This document shows, piece after piece, positions 25,711 through 32,858 of a stretch of 64,000 bases of DNA (its first letter is position 1; every line of letters begins with the position of its first letter). Under the pieces are notes generated by a model. It did no database searches. It worked only from the letters and a program-made list of their open reading frames with translations, and was not told the origin of the DNA. The position numbers and the translations under genes were made by a program. Source of the DNA: Bradyrhizobium centrolobii (GTDB lineage: Bacteria; Pseudomonadota; Alphaproteobacteria; Rhizobiales; Xanthobacteraceae). The stretch is from contig NZ_LUUB01000081.1 in the NCBI RefSeq assembly GCF_001641635.1, forward strand, positions 1 to 64,000, read 5' to 3'.

Positions 25711-25872
25711 TTAACTCCCTGTTTGACGTTTCGTTTGGAAAAGGATCGCGCGTAATGATCGGGCATCCTTGCGCTGAGTCAAAGCCCCGATTTCGCGTGC
25801 AGCGCACAAGACACCCACACTTGCCTCGATTGTGATCAGGCGGGGCCGCAAACGCTGCTTCTTGCCAGCCAT
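25711..25872 (-). CDS. Small basic protein upstream of the Gly/Tyr-rich gene
   Basis: A 53-residue frame starts at ATG 25872, with GGAGGTG 7-13 bases upstream, a strong site. The product is basic, starting MAGKKQRLRPRLITIEAS. Its TAA stop lies 4 bases before the ATG of the next gene and within that gene's ribosome-binding region, so the two look co-translated. No family is recognised. The remaining 25873-26090 is the divergent promoter region towards glgC and shows no gene. Confidence 0.55.
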   Translation of the reverse strand: MAGKKQRLRPRLITIEASVGVLCAAREIGALTQRKDARSLRAILFQTKRQTGS

Positions 25873-26090
25873 GATCGACACCTCCGCTTCTGCGCGCGGA
25901 TATGACACGGTTGCGACGCCCGGGGCCGTCGCCCGAAGCAAAAGCATTAAGCTTCCCGCGCGTTCGCAACCAACAACCACCTTTCCGATTTAGTATTCGT
26001 ACCGCTACTATCGGTTCCAATGGCGCCGGGCCGAGAGGTCCCTCGCGACAAAAGGCCTCGGCCTGCGCCAGGCGTGAGTGGGAGGATGAC

Positions 26091-27353
26091 ATGAGTGCCG
26101 TCGGAAATGAGCCGCTCGCCCGCCAGGCCCTGGCATTCGTCCTGGCCGGCGGACGCGGCAGCCGGCTCCTGGAGTTGACCGACCGGCGCGCCAAGCCCGC
26201 GGTCTATTTCGGCGGCAAATCCCGCATCATCGATTTTGCCCTGTCCAATGCCGTGAACTCCGGTATCCGCCGCATCGCGGTCGCTACCCAGTACAAGGCG
26301 CACAGCCTGATCCGACATTTGCAGATGGGCTGGAATTTCTTCCGCCCCGAGCGCAACGAGAGCTTTGACATCCTGCCGGCAAGCCAGCGCGTCTCGGAGA
26401 GCATGTGGTATGTCGGCACGGCCGATGCGGTCTACCAGAACATCGACATCATCGAGGCGCACAACTCCCGCTTCATCGTGGTGCTGGCCGGCGACCACAT
26501 CTACAAGATGGATTACGAGGTGATGCTACGGCAGCATGTCGAGAGCGGCGCCGACGTCACCGTCGGCTGCCTCGAAATGCCGCGCACGGAATCAAGTGGC
26601 TTCGGCATCATGCATGTCGACGAGAACGGCTGGATCCAGTCATTCCTCGAAAAGCCCGCCGATCCGCCGCCGATGCCGGGCAAGCCGGACGTCTCCCTCG
26701 CCAGCATGGGTATCTATGTGTTCAACACGAAATTCCTGTTCGAGGAGCTCAGGCGCGACGCCGAGGATCCGAATTCGAACCACGATTTCGGCAAGGACAT
26801 CATCCCCTACATCGTGAAGAACGGCCGTGCGATCGCGCACCAGTTCTCGAGCTCCTGCGTCCGCTCCGGCAGTGACGGCGGCGCCTATTGGCGCGACGTC
26901 GGCACGGTCGACGCTTACTGGGCCGCCAATATCGATCTCACCGACGTGGTCCCGGAGCTCGACCTGTTCGACCGCGCCTGGCCGATCTGGTCCTATGCGG
27001 AGATCACGCCGCCTGCCAAATTCGTCCATGACGAGGAGAGCCGGCGCGGGCAGGCCGTGAGTTCGCTGGTCTCCGGTGGCTGCATCATCTCCGGCGCGTC
27101 GCTGCGCCGCTCGCTGCTGTTCACCGGTGTGCGCATCAACTCCTATGCCAATGTCGAGAACGCCGTGATCATGCCCTACGTAAACGTCGGCCGCGGCGCG
27201 CGTCTGAAGAATGTCGTGATCGACCGCGGCGTCGAGATCCCCGAGGGCCTTGTCGTCGGCGAGGATCCACCCTTTGATGCCCAGCGCTTCCGCACCACGG
27301 AACAGGGCATTTCGCTTATCACTCAGCCTATGCTCGACAGGCTCAATACATGA
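26091..27353 (+). CDS. glgC: Glucose-1-phosphate adenylyltransferase (ADP-glucose pyrophosphorylase)
   Basis: The 420-residue enzyme makes ADP-glucose from glucose-1-phosphate and ATP, the committing step of glycogen synthesis. It has the nucleotidyltransferase start ALAFVLAGGRGSRLLELTDRR, the substrate motif FGGKSRIIDFALSNA, GTADAVYQN, VVLAGDHIYKMDY, and a C-terminal left-handed beta-helix with INSYANVENAVIMPYVNVG. The start follows GGAGGATGAC. It overlaps glgA by 4 bases. Length is normal for bacterial GlgC. Confidence 0.97.
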   Translation: MSAVGNEPLARQALAFVLAGGRGSRLLELTDRRAKPAVYFGGKSRIIDFALSNAVNSGIRRIAVATQYKAHSLIRHLQMGWNFFRPERNESFDILPASQRVSESMWYVGTADAVYQNIDIIEAHNSRFIVVLAGDHIYKMDYEVMLRQHVESGADVTVGCLEMPRTESSGFGIMHVDENGWIQSFLEKPADPPPMPGKPDVSLASMGIYVFNTKFLFEELRRDAEDPNSNHDFGKDIIPYIVKNGRAIAHQFSSSCVRSGSDGGAYWRDVGTVDAYWAANIDLTDVVPELDLFDRAWPIWSYAEITPPAKFVHDEESRRGQAVSSLVSGGCIISGASLRRSLLFTGVRINSYANVENAVIMPYVNVGRGARLKNVVIDRGVEIPEGLVVGEDPPFDAQRFRTTEQGISLITQPMLDRLNT

Positions 27354-28807
27354 CGCCTGTTCGCGTCCTCGCAGTCGCCTCTGAAGTCTACCCCATCGTC
27401 AAGACCGGCGGCCTCGCAGATGTCGCCGGCGCGCTGCCGATTGCGCTGAAGGCGCATGGCGTCGAGATGCACACGCTGATGCCGGGCTATCCCGACGTGA
27501 TGCAGATGCTTTCGGGCGGGGACGAAATCCGGCGCTGGCCGGATTATTTCGGCGGATCCGGCCGCCTGCTCGCAGGCTCGCGCGACGGGCTCGATCTCTT
27601 CGTGCTCGACGTGCCTCATCTCTACGAGAGGCCGGGTAACCCTTACGTCACGGCCGACGGCGTCGACTGGCCGGACAACGGCGTGCGCTTTGCGGCGCTG
27701 TCGCGCGTGGCCGCGGATATCGGCCATGGGCTCGTCCCCGCGTTCGTGCCCGACATCGTGCACGCCCACGACTGGCAGGCGGCGCTCGCGCCCGCCTATC
27801 TGCACTATGACAACCGCCCACGGCCCGGCACCGTCATGACCATTCACAACATGGCCTTTCAGGGCAGGTTCGACCGCGAGCTGATCGGTGCAATCGGCCT
27901 GCCCTGGGGCTCCTTCGACGTCCGCGGCCTCGAATATTTCGGTGGCATCAGCTTCCTGAAAGCCGGCTTGCAATTCGCCGACCGCATCACCACGGTGTCG
28001 CCGACCTATGCGCAGGAGATCCAGAGCGATGATGGCGGCATGGGGCTCGGCGGCGTCCTTCGCGAGCGCGCGGACGTCTTGAGCGGCATTCTCAACGGCA
28101 TCGACATATCGGTCTGGAATCCAGAGACCGACCCGCACATCGCCTATCGCTTCAGCGCGAAGGAGCTGGCGTTCCGGGCTGCGAACAAGGCCGCGCTTCA
28201 GCAGCAGTTCAATCTTAATTCCTCACCGGAGGTGCCTCTGCTTGGCGTGATCAGCCGTCTGTCGTGGCAGAAGGGCCTCGATCTCCTGCTCGAGGCTATA
28301 CCGACCATTTTGAGCGAGGGCATGCAGCTCGCACTGCTCGGCAGCGGCGACCGCGATCTCCAGGACCGCTATCAGGCCGCCGCGCGTGCCAATCCGGGAC
28401 GGATCGCGGTCGTGATCGGTTATGACGAGATCCTCGCCCATCTGATCCAGGCCGGCTCGGATGCGCTGATCGTGCCGTCGCGGTTCGAACCGTGCGGCCT
28501 GACCCAGCTCTGCGCGCTTCGCTATGGCGCCGTACCCATCGTCTCCCGCGTCGGCGGTCTCGAGGATACCATCGTCGATATCGGCGAGGCCGACTCGTCC
28601 GGCCACGATGCCACCGGCTTCAAGTTCGCACCCGTGACGGCGGAGGCCCTCGCGGGCACGCTGCGCAAGGCCAACACGACCTTCCACGACAAGCTGACCT
28701 GGCGGCGGCTGCAACTGAGCGGCCTTTCCACCGACGTCTCATGGCGTAACCGGGCGGGCGATTATGCCGCGCTCTACCGCGGCCTCATCGCCGCGCGCCG
28801 TCCGTGA
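27350..28807 (+). CDS. glgA: Glycogen synthase
   Basis: The 485-residue GT5 enzyme transfers glucose from ADP-glucose to a growing glycogen chain. Visible motifs are EVYPIVKTGGLADVAGALP near residue 12 (the KTGGL nucleotide-binding loop), HAHDWQAAL, ILNGIDISVWNPETD, and PSRFEPCGLTQLCALRYG with the catalytic glutamate region. Its ATG overlaps the glgC stop, so ADP-glucose synthesis and use are co-expressed. No branching or debranching enzyme gene is in the window. Confidence 0.97.
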   Translation: MTPVRVLAVASEVYPIVKTGGLADVAGALPIALKAHGVEMHTLMPGYPDVMQMLSGGDEIRRWPDYFGGSGRLLAGSRDGLDLFVLDVPHLYERPGNPYVTADGVDWPDNGVRFAALSRVAADIGHGLVPAFVPDIVHAHDWQAALAPAYLHYDNRPRPGTVMTIHNMAFQGRFDRELIGAIGLPWGSFDVRGLEYFGGISFLKAGLQFADRITTVSPTYAQEIQSDDGGMGLGGVLRERADVLSGILNGIDISVWNPETDPHIAYRFSAKELAFRAANKAALQQQFNLNSSPEVPLLGVISRLSWQKGLDLLLEAIPTILSEGMQLALLGSGDRDLQDRYQAAARANPGRIAVVIGYDEILAHLIQAGSDALIVPSRFEPCGLTQLCALRYGAVPIVSRVGGLEDTIVDIGEADSSGHDATGFKFAPVTAEALAGTLRKANTTFHDKLTWRRLQLSGLSTDVSWRNRAGDYAALYRGLIAARRP

Positions 28808-28858
28808 CGCATTTCGACTGACGCATCACCATCGTCGAATCCGTGCTATAGAGCCGGC

Positions 28859-29119
28859 ATGGAACCCTTCGCGATCAAGCTGCTCGGCTTTGCCGCAGCA
28901 ACCTGCACCACCGTCGCTTACGCGCCGCAATTCATCAAGGTCTGGAAGACCCGCTCGGCCGGGGACATCTCGCTCGGCATGTTCCTGGTCATGGTGCTGG
29001 GCTTGGCGCTCTGGCTCATCTATGGCCTGCTCAGCGGCGACGCCCCACTGGTCGCCGCCAACGCCATCACCATGGTGCTCGCCGGCGGCATCTTGTTCAT
29101 GAAGCTGAAATACGGGTGA
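28859..29119 (+). CDS. SemiSWEET-type sugar transporter
   Basis: The 86-residue protein has three hydrophobic helices, the size of one SWEET half. The first helix contains CTTVAYAPQFIKVWKTRSA with the PQ motif and basic loop of this family; the second has LGLALWLIYGLL. SemiSWEETs dimerise to move mono- or disaccharides across the membrane. It follows glgA by 51 bases on the same strand, so it could be co-transcribed with the glycogen genes; the sugar is unknown. Confidence 0.9.
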   Translation: MEPFAIKLLGFAAATCTTVAYAPQFIKVWKTRSAGDISLGMFLVMVLGLALWLIYGLLSGDAPLVAANAITMVLAGGILFMKLKYG

Positions 29120-29131
29120 GCTTGCGCGATA

Positions 29132-29210
29132 CGTAGGGCGAGTTAGCAGAAGGCGTAAGCCCCTAACTTCACTCGCGGCTCCATGGCGGATTATGCTAAT
29201 CCGCCCTACG
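29132..29210. repeat. Inverted-repeat intergenic element, second type
   Basis: CGTAGGGCGAGTTAGC at 29132 pairs with GCTAATCCGCCCTACG ending at 29210 (14 of 16 positions). The 79-base unit lies between the convergent transporter and dioxygenase genes and could fold as a hairpin. It belongs to a different family from the CCTCTCCCC elements. Confidence 0.65.
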
Positions 29211-29213
29211 AAT

Positions 29214-30008
29214 TCACCCGAACACATAAGACGCCATCGCGACGTTCGCGACTTCGTCGACGAAGATGCGCTGGCCGACATCACTGCCGGCGGCACCGGC
29301 GGCCACCATCAGCGGAAGCAGATGATCCTCGCGCGGATGCGCAAGGCGCGCACTCGGTGCATTCTGCCAGTCCACCAGCATGGCGTTGCGGCGCGCCGCA
29401 TCCGGCTGGCTGATGGCTTCGTTCAGATAGGCTTCGAACTCATATGAGACCGGCTTCGATTCCGGCCGTCCGAAGCCGCGCATGTTGTGATAGGTGAGCC
29501 CGCTGCCGATGATCAGGATGCCCGCATCGCGCAGCGATGCGATCGCCTCTCCGACCCTGACGTGTTCGGCCGCGTCATAGCCCGACCTCAGCGACAACAG
29601 CACGATCGGCATGTCGGCGTTGGGGTACATCAATCCGAGCGGCACGAAGGTGCCGTGATCGAATCCCTGATTGGCGTCTTCCCGACAATCGAGGCCGGCG
29701 CGCGCGAGCAGCGCCTTGACCTCGGCTGCGAGTTCGGGCTGACCCGGCGCGGGATATTTCAGATGATAGGTGTGCTCGGGGAAGCCGTAATAATCGTACA
29801 CCATCGGCGGATGCGCCGACGTCGACACGGTGAACGCGTCGGCCTCCCAATGGCCGGTGATGACGAGCGCGGCCTTGGGCTTTGCCGGTAGAAGCTGCGG
29901 CAGGCGGCTGAACTCCTGCGCGGTCTTGGCATATTGCACCCGCCTGTCCTCCATGAACGGCCAGGGACCGCCGCCATGCGACAGAAAGAAGGTTGGAAAT
30001 CGCGTCAT
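29214..30008 (-). CDS. Class III extradiol ring-cleavage dioxygenase-like protein (LigB/DODA type)
   Basis: The 264-residue protein has the metal-site segments of the LigB-like family: FFLSHGGGPWPFM at residues 7-19 with the first histidine, ALVITGHWEA with another, DHGTFVPLGLMYP near residue 117 and IIGSGLTYHNMRGF near residue 160. These enzymes bind Fe(II) or Zn(II) and cleave catechol-like rings, though many bacterial members such as YgiD have other or unknown substrates. It stands alone. Confidence 0.88.
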   Translation of the reverse strand: MTRFPTFFLSHGGGPWPFMEDRRVQYAKTAQEFSRLPQLLPAKPKAALVITGHWEADAFTVSTSAHPPMVYDYYGFPEHTYHLKYPAPGQPELAAEVKALLARAGLDCREDANQGFDHGTFVPLGLMYPNADMPIVLLSLRSGYDAAEHVRVGEAIASLRDAGILIIGSGLTYHNMRGFGRPESKPVSYEFEAYLNEAISQPDAARRNAMLVDWQNAPSARLAHPREDHLLPLMVAAGAAGSDVGQRIFVDEVANVAMASYVFG

Positions 30009-30166
30009 GGATGTCGGCTCGTCTGTTTCGCAACATGCGCGTGTCTCACCCGCGCCAGGGCGGTGAGCATAGGCAAACCCGTATGGTTAGCAAGCCGTTA
30101 ACGATTTGCCGCCCAAAATCCCTGATGTGGCCGAAGCACTCGGCCAGAAGACAAGCAGGACGTAAG

Positions 30167-30346
30167 ATGAGGAAGTTTTCGCTGGGGGACGTCGTCAACA
30201 GTGACAAGGGCCGCCGCGGCGTCGTCCGCGCCGCCTTCAAGTCGAGGGAGGGCCAGCAGTTCTACGCCGTCGAGAAGGACGGCGCGATGGACTATCTGGA
30301 GGAAGACCGGCTGACGCCGGCGCCCCGCGTCGAACTCGCGGCATAA
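30167..30346 (+). CDS. Small conserved-looking hypothetical protein
   Basis: The 59-residue product starts at ATG 30167 behind AGGACG. It reads MRKFSLGDVVNSDKGRRGVV and continues with short alternating strands (QFYAVEKDGAMDYLEED), which suggests a small beta-barrel such as an SH3- or KOW-like fold. A signal peptide is absent. No family is recognised. It is divergent from the dioxygenase gene. Confidence 0.6.
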   Translation: MRKFSLGDVVNSDKGRRGVVRAAFKSREGQQFYAVEKDGAMDYLEEDRLTPAPRVELAA

Positions 30347-30411
30347 ATTCAACTCCCCGTTCAGGACTCTAAAGCGTGATGAAATTAGGTTCGGTCGGCT
30401 GTCCGGGGTCC

Positions 30412-30624
30412 ACCTCTCCCCAGCGGGGAGAGGTCGGATTGCGTGTGGCGATGCGAAGCATCGTCCAGTGCAATCCGGGTGAGGGGCCGCAGCGCTCAGT
30501 GAGACTGTAACCCCTCACCCGGATCGCATCTTTCGATGCGACATAGCCGAAGCACCGCTTCGGCGTCCTTTAATTCAAGAACGGCCGCCAAAGGCGGCCT
30601 ATGCCTCTCCCTGCGGGAGAGGTG
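30412..30624. repeat. Palindromic intergenic repeat, longest copy
   Basis: It starts with CCTCTCCCC-AGC-GGGGAGAGG and a GATTGC dyad with an extra GCGATGCGAAGCATCGT hairpin, then GGGTGAGGGGC and mirrored CCCCTCACCC. It then holds CGCTTCGGCG and GGCCGCCAAAGGCGGCC modules before the closing CCTCTCCCTGCGGGAGAGG. It is the 12186 element with inserted palindromes. The gap 30347-30670 contains no gene. Confidence 0.85.
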
Positions 30625-30670
30625 TTCTGAGTTCTCGGCTCGCATCGATTCAACCAAAACTCATTCCGCT

Positions 30671-32140
30671 TTAGTGCGCGAAGTGGTCCAGACGCTCCGA
30701 CCAGGGGTCGTCGCCGCTTGCGATGCGATCATTCGTGATCAGCAGGATGCGATCGTCCTTTGCGGCCGCATCCCAGTGCGGCAGATCAGGGCCGTTGGGG
30801 TCGCCGGTCCTGGCGAAGTTGATCCAGTAGGCGCGCAAGCGGCTCGCGATCTCGCGATCCCGTCGCGTGAACATGCCGGCACCGGGCACGCCCTCCGCGC
30901 CGAAGATGAACTGCAGCTCACGGCCGTGCCCCTCCTCCGGACTTCCGCGCCGGGCTTCGGGGATGTAGGCGAAGCGATAGCGAAACGTCGGCGCGCCGCT
31001 TGCAGCATGCAGGCGCGCCAGCATCCTCACCGGCTCGGAGAAGACCTTGTCGGTGTAGAACCGCGCCGCGAGGTCCGGCGATCTCGCGACGTCTGGATAG
31101 AGCTTGCGCAGCTCATCGATGCCACCGCCAGATGACGCAAGCTCTTCCTTGATATCGAGCTCGCCGCCGAACCGCGTCTCGTCGTCGTTCGAGCCGATGA
31201 TCAGGGGAATGCGGCTTTCGTGTCCGCTCGCAAAGCCAGCAGCGATATCTTCTGTCGCCAGGATTCCATCGATCATCGGCAGGAAGCTACGGGCGGATAT
31301 TGCGAGCAGTTTCTTTTCGGCGGCAAGCAGCTGTCCGGGCTCGATCGCGCGCGGATCGACTTCCTTGCCGTTCCGCCCGAGCGCCGCGACGAATTGCCGG
31401 CCGACGGCCTCCGCCTCTTGCGGCGAACGCAGGCGCACGCGTCCGGGGACCGATTGAAGGATGGCTTTCTGGAACAAGCCCTGGGCTTGTCCGCAAAGCA
31501 TCAACAGCGCGATCGACGTCGCGCCTGCGCCGCTGCCGAACAGGGTGACGTTGCTTGGATCGCCGCCGAACGCTGCCATGTTGTTGTGGACCCAATGCAG
31601 CGCCGCGATCTGGTCCATCAGCCCGAAATTGCCGGAGCCGCCGTCCGGCACCGCGGGATGCGTGATCCAGCCGAGCGCACCGAGGCGATAATTCACGGTC
31701 ACCACGATGAGGCCGGCCTGCGCGAGCTTCGCGCCGTCGAACAGTGCATCGTTGGCAGTGCCCGTGAAGAAGGCGCCGCCGTGTATGAACACCATCACCG
31801 GCAGCGGTCCGTCGACCCCGAAGGGGCGAAACACGTTGAGCGTGAGGCAATCCTCGCTCGCGCCCGGCAGCGACGGCTGGAGACAAGGCGCGCCGTAGTC
31901 ATAGGCGGTGCGCATCTCCGAGCTCTCGGGCGTTGCCTGCGGCGGGCGCCAGCGTAGCGGGCCGACCGGCGGCTCCGCGTAGGCAAGCCCCTTGAAGGAG
32001 GCGACCTCGCCTTCGACGGCGCCGAGCATCTGTCCTTCGCGCGTGAGCGCAAACGCAAACTGTCCGACCGCCTGGGCCAGGCCGGGGCCAGCGCAGCAAA
32101 GGAGAGCGGAAGCCAGAGCGAGCGCAGGCAAGGACCGCAT
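30671..32140 (-). CDS. Type-B carboxylesterase homologue lacking the catalytic serine
   Basis: The 489-residue protein has a signal peptide (ALASALLCCAGPGLAQA) and the type-B carboxylesterase plan: YAEPPVGPLRWRPP, EDCLTLNVFRP, the oxyanion loop VFIHGGAFFTG, GNFGLMDQIAALHWV and GGDPSNVTLFG. At the nucleophile elbow it reads FGSGAGA (201-207) where active enzymes have FGESAGA, so glycine 204 replaces serine. The acid (IIGSNDDETRFG) and histidine (GHGRELQFIFG) regions are kept. Neuroligins, which are non-enzymatic, have a similar GSGAG. It may be a binding or otherwise non-hydrolytic protein. Confidence 0.88.
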   Translation of the reverse strand: MRSLPALALASALLCCAGPGLAQAVGQFAFALTREGQMLGAVEGEVASFKGLAYAEPPVGPLRWRPPQATPESSEMRTAYDYGAPCLQPSLPGASEDCLTLNVFRPFGVDGPLPVMVFIHGGAFFTGTANDALFDGAKLAQAGLIVVTVNYRLGALGWITHPAVPDGGSGNFGLMDQIAALHWVHNNMAAFGGDPSNVTLFGSGAGATSIALLMLCGQAQGLFQKAILQSVPGRVRLRSPQEAEAVGRQFVAALGRNGKEVDPRAIEPGQLLAAEKKLLAISARSFLPMIDGILATEDIAAGFASGHESRIPLIIGSNDDETRFGGELDIKEELASSGGGIDELRKLYPDVARSPDLAARFYTDKVFSEPVRMLARLHAASGAPTFRYRFAYIPEARRGSPEEGHGRELQFIFGAEGVPGAGMFTRRDREIASRLRAYWINFARTGDPNGPDLPHWDAAAKDDRILLITNDRIASGDDPWSERLDHFAH

Positions 32141-32224
32141 CTTGGGGGATCTCGATGCGCGGAATGGTTCCCTAAGAGGTTACGTCCGCCACCTGCGGCG
32201 AAGCAAGCCTCACGCGGTAGTCTT

Positions 32225-32370
32225 ACCTCGCCCCGCTTGCGGGGAGAGGTCGGAATGCGCGCGGAACGCGCGGATTCCGGGTGAGGGGGACTCTCCACGA
32301 GTCCAACTGTCACCGTCCCTGTGGAGACTCCCCCTCACCCCAACCCTCTCCCCGCAAGCGGGGCGAGGGA
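32225..32370. repeat. Palindromic intergenic repeat with 22-bp perfect arms
   Basis: The outermost 22 bases (from CCTCGCCCCGCTTGCGGG) have an exact reverse complement ending at 32370. Inside are GGAATGCGCGCGGAACGCGCGGATTCC, GGGTGAGGGGGA and its mirror TCCCCCTCACCC, and GACTCTCC-ACGAGTCC. The whole could fold as one long hairpin. It is a variant of the 12186/30412 family with a different end palindrome. The flanking bases between 32141 and 32416 contain no gene. Confidence 0.85.
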
Positions 32371-32416
32371 GCGCATCGTCATCGCGGCCACAGCTCAACT
32401 TGATCGCGTCACGAGC

Positions 32417-32626
32417 TTAGTTGCCCTTGCTGGTGAGGTCCGCCAGCGCGCGACGCGCGACGATGCCGAGCTCACCGAGCGTGGCGTGTCCGGATTGCGC
32501 CGCATCGATCAGGCGCTCCGCGATGAACCTGCGGCTGTCGTGATCGCCGCCGTGCGGCAACTGGCGGCACGTCTCCTCCAGGACGACGTCCATGTTGGCT
32601 TTGGTTCGCTCAGTCAACTCGGTCAT
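32417..32626 (-). CDS. Small hypothetical protein
   Basis: A 69-residue product starts at ATG 32626 (MTELTERTKANMDVVLEE). It is soluble, helix-rich and acidic at the start, with RRFIAERLIDAAQSGHATLGELGIVARRALADL, a pattern of two amphipathic helices. The longer open frame adds a cysteine-rich N-terminus that looks artefactual. No family is recognised. Confidence 0.6.
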   Translation of the reverse strand: MTELTERTKANMDVVLEETCRQLPHGGDHDSRRFIAERLIDAAQSGHATLGELGIVARRALADLTSKGN

Positions 32627-32858
32627 GGCGCTCGTTACGCATGGACAACGGAGACAGCATACACAGAAGGTATCGGCCTGATTAGTCCGGAAAATCACGC
32701 ATACGGCGCCGTTGTGCGCCGCGATGCGTGTATCGCCGCACCATTTGCGTTGCCGCCGTGCCGCCGCAAACGGCTACCGAAGATTGAATTTGCTCTGATG
32801 ACAAGCCGAGCCTGCGGCGCTAGCCTGCCGGCAAAACAAAATGCACGGGAGGAATGCC

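Noticed and set aside
30412..30624. CRISPR array
   Set aside because: The palindromes are nested and not regularly spaced direct repeats with unique spacers, and no cas genes are nearby.
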